Below are positions 1-5,591 of a DNA stretch of 5,591 bases, one piece after another. Location of the stretch: the NCBI GenBank assembly GCA_903862805.1, contig CAIOZP010000393.1, forward strand, positions 1-5,591, given 5' to 3'. The notes under the pieces are model-generated. The model did not search any database and was not told where the DNA came from. It saw only the letters and a list, made by a program, of their open reading frames with translations. The stretch is from an uncultured Fibrobacterota bacterium (GTDB taxonomy: Bacteria > Fibrobacterota > Chitinivibrionia > Chitinivibrionales > CAIOZP01). A program made the position numbers and the translations under genes. Position 1 is the stretch's first letter. Each line of letters starts with the position of its first letter.

Positions 1-3000
1 AGATTGATCAAGGATCATCCGGTTCAGGCTGTCCCACATGAAACCGGCGGCGCAGATTGATGAAGATGCCAGCGAGTCCATTGCCACGCGGGCCGAGGTG
101 TCGGTGATCAGCGAATCTACCAGACGACGACCGGCGATAATGTTCTTCGCACGATCGGTGTAGAGCGGCTCAATCGTTCCGCAGAGCATAGTTCTATATT
201 GACAAAATGCGAGTGGATCATCCTTGACTTCCTGCGAAAGCGGCGCCTTTGTGAGTGCATCGACAGCGACCTGCGTGTATCGCGATGCCTCGAAGTAGGC
301 GCCCGACAGATCAGTTGCGGCTCGTTCGCGCCACTGCGAAATATCTGGAGCAAGCGAATCGTGACCAAGCGGAATCGCCAGCACAACCCTGAGCGGTGCC
401 ACGCCCTGAAGCACGGTTCCGGCGGCGGCGGCGCAAATATCGCGATGACGAACCGCAAGCTTTGCCGGATCGGTAGCGGCCGGATCTGCCTGAGTCGCCC
501 AGTCTTTTGCGAAATCACGGTAAAGTTCGTAGCTTCGAGCCGCAGCCTCGAACATTTTGCCCGACTTGAGCGACGCGACTTTGCCGAAGCAATCGAGAGC
601 GGCGAATACGGTATCGGCTCGCATCTTCTGTTTGCCTGATGCCGCTGCCGGATCAGTAAAAGTGATCTTCGCAGCAGCGTTCTGGTACAGGCATCCAAGT
701 GACTGTGCCGCTTCGGCTGTGTAGTACGAATTGCCTGCCGATCCACCGGCCACAAGTTTCTCGTGAAGCTGAGTCGCATCTGTAAAGCACTTTGCGGCAG
801 TGTCGATCTTTGCGGCTTTTACGGCGGCCTTGCCAAGAATCCATAAGGCTTCAACAGCTCCGGCATGACTTCCGTAGCGGGCAAGATAGTTGCGGCTGAT
901 CATTCCCGCTTTGTAAAGATCACCCGAACCAAACTGGAAATCTATCGCCTTAAGAAGCATCGCCTCGACATCTTTGTCTTCCGGATAAAGCGTTGCATAT
1001 CTCTCGTTGACATCCGCGACACGATCCGGCATGGAAAGTTTTTCAAAACACAGACCTTCGTTGAAGAGCGCATCTTTGGCTCGCGGAGACTTGACATAGT
1101 CGAGAGCCACCTGATCGTAAACCGCCGCGGCACGTTCCCATTTGGCGGCGTGTTCGAAACAGACGGCCGCATTGAACAACGCATCCGGCGCAAGTCGTGA
1201 AGCCGCGCATTTATCCTGCACCTGCATGAAAGCCTTCGCCGCCGCGATCCATTTGAGTTCGGTCGAATCGTGTTCGGCAACATGACGAAGCGCATCACCT
1301 GCATTGAAAAGCGCGGCATCGGTAATAGACGAGTTTGGAAACTTGTCAGCAATCTGGGCGTAAGCATCAGCGGCATCGGCCCAACCTCCGGCATCGGCAG
1401 TTGACTTCGCGGCAAGCATGCAGGCCTGATACAAACTCGCCGCAGCCGAAGCCTTCTGCGCAGAGTCGGTACTTCCACGCCAAACCTCTTCGAAAGACTT
1501 CGAGGCATCGTTCCATCTGTCAAGCGCGAACATGCACCGAGCCTTCAGCAGAAGTGCCGAGTAATACCCTTTGCCCGATGGCCCGCGAACAACAGCCGCA
1601 CTGCATGCGGCGGCGGCTTCGGAGTAGAGATGACGGTTGTAGCAAAGTCCGCCAAGAGCTTCACCAACCTCTGCCAAACGCGGGCCGGTCGGAAGCTGCT
1701 TCGCATAGTTGGTCGCGGCACTTGAAGCAAGCGAAAGAATGCTATCGGAGCTTCCGCGTGCCGATGAATCGGCGATTGACAGAACAACAGCCAGTGCGTT
1801 AAACGCCGCCTGCTCACGCATCGACGAATCGGCAGCTCTCATTGACGAAACAAGAATGAAATCGTGGTTTGCGTCAACAGGCTTTTTCAGTTTTTCATTT
1901 TCGATTACTGCCGCATTGAACAGTGCCGATGCAGCACCGGCATACTCCGGATAAGCAAGCGCTGCATGGCGATAATACGATGCTGCTTCGGCATATTTAT
2001 TTGCGACGCCAAGCTCTGCCGCGCGATAAGAATTGTCGGCAAGCCAGAGCGACATTGAGATTGCCATTGAATCGGCGGCGGCCTTTGACGTGCTGTCGCG
2101 GCGGGCATACCCGTACCACTTTCCATCGCGAGCGTATCTCTTGACAAATGCATCACGCTCAACCGTGGCCGCTGCGGAATCACCGGCAAGATCGAGCACT
2201 CCACAAAGTCGTACAGAAGCATCGGGCGAATTGGATACAAAAGGATATTCCTTGACGAGCCGCCGGTAAACCGAGGCCGCGTTCTTCCAATCGAGATCCT
2301 GCTCGCGCAAAACGCCGGTGCGCTCAAGCACACGCGCCGCATACTCGGGATCACCGATTAGTGCGAGGAACTGTATCGCGCCATCAAGGTCGTGCTTCTC
2401 GTCGAAACTTGCGGCGATATAGTCAACAGCCTCGTCACGCATGAGCGGATTGAGCGCGGCCGTGCCGTCACTTCCGGCAGAGAAATCGGGATGCGCCTCT
2501 TCAACAAGATAACGGAAAGTTGCAATGGCATCGTCGAAACGATCCTGCATGTAATAGCACCACGCAAGCTGATAAACCGCCTCGGAAAACTGCGGACAGG
2601 TGCGACAGGCAAGCACACGTTTGAACGACTCTTCTGCACGACGCATACCACCACGCGCCGAATCTTCGGGATGAGTGAAGCAATAATGGCCCAGCCGCAT
2701 CGAGGCATCGGCAACCCGCGCACTCTGCGGATACTTTTCGCCGAGGCTGTCGAAGAGCGCCGCAGCCTCCGACTCTTTTCCCTCTTTGTCAATTGCGAGC
2801 GCCATATAGTACATCGCATCGGGAGCTACCGGATCTTGCGACAAAGAATCTTTGATCGTCTTGTAACAGCGGATCACGGCATCGAGGTCGTATTCGGGGA
2901 ACTCCGGATTGCCGCCGTCTTTTATGGCAGACTCATACGCGGCAAGCCTTGCTCCGAAATCCTTCACGGCCCTGTCGTAGAGAAGTTCGGCAGTGCGCAT

Positions 3001-4644
3001 GAGGATCGGTGCCGTGAAGCGGCTGCCCGGATGCGCATCAATGAACATGCGGAAGCTCTCGATCAACGCATCGCGACTCTGCGCGACACGAGCACTGTCC
3101 TGTGGCAGCACAGGCCGTTTGGTAATTACCGCGCTGTCAAGCCGTATTCGACTTCGCTGCCAGTCGGCAAAATTCATGTCGAGATATTTCACCTGAAACT
3201 CAAGACCGGCGACCGCGCCGTTTGTCTGACTGCGACACATCTTTCGGTATTCCGACTCAAGCAGGTTTCGCTGCGACGAAAGTGCCGCCACGCGAAGACT
3301 GTCGCCGGTGTGGGCCGTAATTGAATCGGCAAGATCCTTCGCCTCTGTGCGGATAAGCGTCATGTAGCGCGCGCTTGACAAACCGGGAACGGTATCGGTT
3401 GCACGGTTGATCCAACCGCAGTCAACAAGCACATGCCGGAACTTGAGCGCGAGCGCGTCGCATTTGTCAATCGAGCGTTTCATTTCCTTTGCCGAAAGTG
3501 AATCAGACGAAAGCGCGGCGCGGTTGAGAAGGATCACACAGCGGCGGCGCAGATCGAGAACGCGCGACAGTTCGTCCTGCGCTCCGAATGCGATGTAAGC
3601 CTTGTTGCCACGGGCCGCTGCACGATCGGCAACCTCGTCAGCTTTTGCGTTCATGCTCAAAGCGCGCCAGGCAGTAACAAGAATATCGGATGCGTCGTAG
3701 AAACTTTCCGGTTCGCATTTGTCAACCATGAACGGTTCGGTGCGCTTTATTGCAGCATCGGGATCGTCTCGCAAAAGTTCGGCGCGGGCAAGACGAAGTT
3801 GCGCGTAGTTATAAACCGACGAAGAACTTCCTACGGCTTTGAAATAAGGAATCGCTGTTTCGGGATTTCCCTTGTTCATGTAGATGTCACCCATGACCAC
3901 CGCCGCGTTTGCGAGCAGATCGGGATCTGTCGCGCTGTGTCGCAAGTAGTCAAGCGCGATGAGTGCCTTGTCATGATCTCCGCCGTGTTCGTCGCAGAGT
4001 GCCGCGAGAAACCTCGCCTGCGCATAGCGCGAAGACGACTCCGGCACAGTGAGCAAAACAGCGCAGGCCTCGGCGTAACGTGAAGCCGAATATCTGGCAC
4101 GTCCATCGGCATAAGCCGCCGATGCCAAAAGGTCATTTGCAGGATATAGCTTGACAAAAAGAGAATAGAGAGAATCAGCGGTCGAGTCAGCTTCACGATC
4201 AGCGGCATCGAGAATCAACCGGTAGAGTCCGGCCGGTGCAAACGCCGAAGCGGTGTCGCGAATTACCACGCGCTTGTAAAGCGAAGCGGCCTCATGCGTG
4301 AGTCCGAGTGCGCGACAACATTCACCTGCAGCGAAATCGAGAATTGCTCCACGTCCATCGGGAAGCGAGAGCGACTTGAGCCGGTTGAAGAGCTGAAGCG
4401 CGCCGGAAAAATCGCCAACGTTGTATCTGTCAAGCGCCTGTCCAAAAAGCACCGGATCACTCACCGCCGACAGATCAACCGATGATGCCGTGAGCCCCAC
4501 TCCATCCTCAAGCTGCCAGCGGATATTACTGTTAAGCGAATCGTTTTTGTGCGGATGCGCCGCAGGTGTCGCGGCCCCGACACACGATGCAACAAGCATC
4601 ATCAAACCAAATAAACAAAACGAAGTTTTCTTCAGTGGCAGCAT
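1..4644 (-). CDS. Giant TPR-repeat envelope lipoprotein (C-terminus beyond the left edge), possibly GltD/AgmU-like
   Basis: Hand translation from the ATG at 4644 gives 1548 residues with no stop, in frame to base 1, so the gene is 3'-partial here. It opens with a signal peptide (Lys5-Lys6, hydrophobic 8-20) and a lipobox, VASC, at 18-21. TPR-type helical repeats fill about 70-306. A helical stretch without clear TPRs covers about 376-502, and TPRs resume at about 520-1290, for example AMYYMALAIDKEGKESEAA near 608 and AVYQLAWCYYMQDRFDDAI near 688. Such repeats make superhelical scaffolds for protein binding; no catalytic domain is visible. Near 1463-1500 the motifs ALTKAPL, CQYRTML, IEPLY and DRAKNII recall large envelope TPR proteins such as myxobacterial GltD/AgmU, which is inference only. 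The start is favoured because it yields a complete signal peptide and has GGAG 10 bases upstream; Met15 and Met16 would cut the signal. The gene overlaps the FGE-domain gene by 13 bases. TPR scaffold is sure; the specific role is unknown. Confidence 0.93.
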   Translation of the reverse strand, partial: MLPLKKTSFCLFGLMMLVASCVGAATPAAHPHKNDSLNSNIRWQLEDGVGLTASSVDLSAVSDPVLFGQALDRYNVGDFSGALQLFNRLKSLSLPDGRGAILDFAAGECCRALGLTHEAASLYKRVVIRDTASAFAPAGLYRLILDAADREADSTADSLYSLFVKLYPANDLLASAAYADGRARYSASRYAEACAVLLTVPESSSRYAQARFLAALCDEHGGDHDKALIALDYLRHSATDPDLLANAAVVMGDIYMNKGNPETAIPYFKAVGSSSSVYNYAQLRLARAELLRDDPDAAIKRTEPFMVDKCEPESFYDASDILVTAWRALSMNAKADEVADRAAARGNKAYIAFGAQDELSRVLDLRRRCVILLNRAALSSDSLSAKEMKRSIDKCDALALKFRHVLVDCGWINRATDTVPGLSSARYMTLIRTEAKDLADSITAHTGDSLRVAALSSQRNLLESEYRKMCRSQTNGAVAGLEFQVKYLDMNFADWQRSRIRLDSAVITKRPVLPQDSARVAQSRDALIESFRMFIDAHPGSRFTAPILMRTAELLYDRAVKDFGARLAAYESAIKDGGNPEFPEYDLDAVIRCYKTIKDSLSQDPVAPDAMYYMALAIDKEGKESEAAALFDSLGEKYPQSARVADASMRLGHYCFTHPEDSARGGMRRAEESFKRVLACRTCPQFSEAVYQLAWCYYMQDRFDDAIATFRYLVEEAHPDFSAGSDGTAALNPLMRDEAVDYIAASFDEKHDLDGAIQFLALIGDPEYAARVLERTGVLREQDLDWKNAASVYRRLVKEYPFVSNSPDASVRLCGVLDLAGDSAAATVERDAFVKRYARDGKWYGYARRDSTSKAAADSMAISMSLWLADNSYRAAELGVANKYAEAASYYRHAALAYPEYAGAASALFNAAVIENEKLKKPVDANHDFILVSSMRAADSSMREQAAFNALAVVLSIADSSARGSSDSILSLASSAATNYAKQLPTGPRLAEVGEALGGLCYNRHLYSEAAAACSAAVVRGPSGKGYYSALLLKARCMFALDRWNDASKSFEEVWRGSTDSAQKASAAASLYQACMLAAKSTADAGGWADAADAYAQIADKFPNSSITDAALFNAGDALRHVAEHDSTELKWIAAAKAFMQVQDKCAASRLAPDALFNAAVCFEHAAKWERAAAVYDQVALDYVKSPRAKDALFNEGLCFEKLSMPDRVADVNERYATLYPEDKDVEAMLLKAIDFQFGSGDLYKAGMISRNYLARYGSHAGAVEALWILGKAAVKAAKIDTAAKCFTDATQLHEKLVAGGSAGNSYYTAEAAQSLGCLYQNAAAKITFTDPAAASGKQKMRADTVFAALDCFGKVASLKSGKMFEAAARSYELYRDFAKDWATQADPAATDPAKLAVRHRDICAAAAGTVLQGVAPLRVVLAIPLGHDSLAPDISQWRERAATDLSGAYFEASRYTQVAVDALTKAPLSQEVKDDPLAFCQYRTMLCGTIEPLYTDRAKNIIAGRRLVDSLITDTSARVAMDSLASSSICAAGFMWDSLNRMILDQS
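1036..1323 (-). repeat. Cluster of ALFN-motif TPR units (protein-level repeat)
   Basis: Within the TPR protein the first-helix motif ALFN recurs as AALFNAGDALR (Phe1113), DALFNAAVCFE (Phe1157) and DALFNEGLCFE (Phe1194); a more distant copy, ALFNAAVIENE, has Phe909 near base 1920. The three clustered copies are 44 and 37 residues apart, longer than the canonical 34-residue TPR, so loops or extended helices separate the units. The likeness is in the protein sequence; the DNA copies have diverged at synonymous sites, which points to old duplications rather than a recent tandem expansion. Confidence 0.6.
4582..4644 (-). other. Signal peptide with lipobox in the TPR protein
   Basis: Residues 1-21 have a short positive region (Lys5, Lys6), a hydrophobic core (FCLFGLMMLVAS) and the lipobox V-A-S-C with Cys21 (codon 4584-4582). 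This is the pattern cut by signal peptidase II after lipid attachment to the cysteine. Residue +2 is Val rather than Asp, so by the E. coli rule the protein would go to the outer membrane, but sorting rules differ between phyla. A type I cut near the Ala-Ala at 24-25 is the alternative. Confidence 0.7.
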
Positions 4645-5591
4645 CGGAAACCGTCTCCGGAAATCTGTTCGATTGTTCCGATTTTCACGGCTGACCCGCA
4701 GGTAGCTGATGATCCGTCGCCGACCTTGCCACCGAGTGCCGACGCGCCGCCTTCGTCTTTATCCATCACCCATTCACGCACGCCGCCGGTCATATCTGCC
4801 GCGCCGAAAATGCTCGAACATTTTTCGTTACTGCCCGATGCGCCTGCCCTGTTTCCATCGGGGCAGCGACCATCTTCCCATATCTGTCCGTATGGATATT
4901 TTTTCGCATCGGCTCCACCGCAGGCATAGCGCCATTCGTCGGCGGAGCAAAGGCGTTTGCCTTCATCGCGACAGGTCATGAAAGCATCAACCCATGAGGC
5001 TTTGTCGGCGGGTTTTGTTCCGGCTTTGTCGGGCCATTCGTATTTGTCAATGCAGAATGATTTCCCGCTGTCGCGTGGCACGAAGACCATTCCATCAAGG
5101 CATTTTCCGCGAACAGGGACGTCGAGTTCTTTCTGGGAAATGTGGCCGCCGCCGTCCTTCACTGAGAGTCGCACTTTGTAAAGCCCTGGCTTAGAATATG
5201 AATGTGACACAAGCCGAAATCCTATTCCCCCTGTGTCAAGCGAAGCGCTCTCGCCGAAGCTCCATACATAGCTTAAACCCGAGACCGAACTGATGTCGTC
5301 TTTGGTGAGCGATGCGTCGAATTTTACGACAGTGTTTACGGCCGCGGTGTCGGGAGCAAAGCGGAATGCGACATCTGGCGGCAGGTCGATTTTATAGACG
5401 AAGGTTTGAAGCGGCCCTGAATATCCGGTTGCATCGGTGACGCGAACGCGAATGGTATCCGATGCGAAGAGTGTGATCGGCTTGTCGAATATTGCTGAGC
5501 TCTGCGTGGGCAAAGAGCCGTGACGCTCGAAGCGAATCTGCGCACGTTCGTCTGCCGAACTGAATGACACGGTGAGCGGATGATCGTAAAC
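4632..5591 (-). CDS. CHB_HEX-like/PKD/FGE-fold surface protein, 5'-partial
   Basis: The frame is open to the right edge, so the visible 319 residues are the C-terminal part; the stop is TGA at 4634-4632. Residues 1-68 resemble the chitobiase/beta-hexosaminidase C-terminal beta-sandwich: the SLPTQSSAIFDKPITL stretch, then DTIRVRVTDATG. Residues 70-160 form a PKD domain (VVKFDAS, YVWSFG, VSHSYSKPGLYKVRLSVKD). Residues from about 163 to the end are an FGE/SUMF1-type fold: MVFVP, FCIDKYEWP, GKRLCSADEWRYAC, YPYG, DMTGGVREWV and terminal GFRCC. The fold part is about 157 residues, short for the family, and shows no CxxxxC catalytic pair after the GGVREW motif, so it is more likely a binding or structural domain than a sulfatase-activating enzyme. 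Ten cysteines lie in this part, suggesting disulfides and an extracytoplasmic location. A GTG at 5570 could be called as start, but it falls inside the first beta-sandwich, so the true start is upstream of the window. Confidence 0.92.
   Translation of the reverse strand, partial: VYDHPLTVSFSSADERAQIRFERHGSLPTQSSAIFDKPITLFASDTIRVRVTDATGYSGPLQTFVYKIDLPPDVAFRFAPDTAAVNTVVKFDASLTKDDISSVSGLSYVWSFGESASLDTGGIGFRLVSHSYSKPGLYKVRLSVKDGGGHISQKELDVPVRGKCLDGMVFVPRDSGKSFCIDKYEWPDKAGTKPADKASWVDAFMTCRDEGKRLCSADEWRYACGGADAKKYPYGQIWEDGRCPDGNRAGASGSNEKCSSIFGAADMTGGVREWVMDKDEGGASALGGKVGDGSSATCGSAVKIGTIEQISGDGFRCCH
4655..4658 (-). promoter_or_regulatory. Ribosome binding site of the TPR gene
   Basis: On the minus strand GGAG (4658 to 4655) lies 10 bases before the ATG at 4644-4642, inside the coding sequence of the upstream FGE-domain gene. 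The spacing is slightly long but usable. It supports the 4644 start and fits translation coupled to termination at 4632. No separate promoter can be distinguished, because the upstream sequence is coding. Confidence 0.55.

Noticed and set aside
199..639. Plus-strand open frame of 146 codons near the left edge
   Set aside because: It is antisense to the C-terminal part of the TPR protein, which reads through with coherent helical patterns; no domain is recognisable.
942..1523. Minus-strand open frame of 193 codons in another frame
   Set aside because: Arginine-rich, low-complexity translation overlapping the TPR reading frame, which continues unbroken through it; a frame shadow, not a gene.
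2392..3324. Plus-strand open frame of 310 codons opposite the TPR gene
   Set aside because: It lies wholly inside a well-supported minus-strand gene with clear TPR patterns, shows no recognisable domain or convincing ribosome site, and has an arginine- and isoleucine-rich composition typical of an antisense shadow.
1..4644. Frequent short words such as gcatcgg and aatcggc across the window, as possible DNA repeats or uptake signals
   Set aside because: On the coding strand they read as GCCGAT-type codons for Ala-Asp and as Asp-Ser pairs in the preferred codons; they are irregularly spaced and explained by protein composition and codon use.
5568..5570. GTG as the start of the FGE-domain gene
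   Set aside because: The frame stays open to 5591, and the residues before the GTG (VYDHPLT) complete the first strand of the beta-sandwich, so the start lies outside the window.

Overview
The window holds parts of two protein-coding genes, both on the minus strand, and nothing else that I can support. Read in transcription order (right to left), the first is the 3' part of a multidomain extracytoplasmic protein (5591 to 4632; 319 residues visible, true start beyond the right edge). It has a chitobiase C-terminal-like beta-sandwich, then a PKD domain, then a short formylglycine-generating-enzyme (FGE/SUMF1)-type fold at the C-terminus. The second is a very large tetratricopeptide-repeat (TPR) protein that starts at 4644 and is still open at base 1. 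It gives 1548 visible residues with no in-frame stop seen, and its end lies beyond the left edge.

The TPR gene starts inside the end of the FGE gene, with a 13-base overlap (4632-4644), so the two are almost certainly one transcript and probably translationally coupled. The TPR protein begins with a signal peptide carrying a lipoprotein-type box (VASC, Cys21). The partner has an extracellular-type domain set and a cysteine-rich C-terminus. Both therefore point to the cell envelope or surface, and a plausible reading is a secreted or surface protein co-expressed with a large periplasmic scaffold lipoprotein.

The C-terminal part of the TPR protein (about residues 1460-1505) resembles, from memory, a signature of large envelope TPR proteins such as the myxobacterial gliding-complex protein GltD/AgmU and related proteins annotated in other Gram-negative phyla. 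This is an inference without a search.

The organism is a Gram-negative-type bacterium with moderately high GC (mid-fifties percent by eye) and frequent TCG serine codons. Lipoprotein TPR scaffolds together with CHB_HEX/PKD/FGE proteins suggest Fibrobacterota, a related FCB-type phylum or a deltaproteobacterial-type lineage, at low confidence. There is no RNA gene, mobile element, CRISPR array, intergenic promoter or terminator in the window, and no gene-free stretch. The plus-strand open frames are shadows of the two minus-strand genes.
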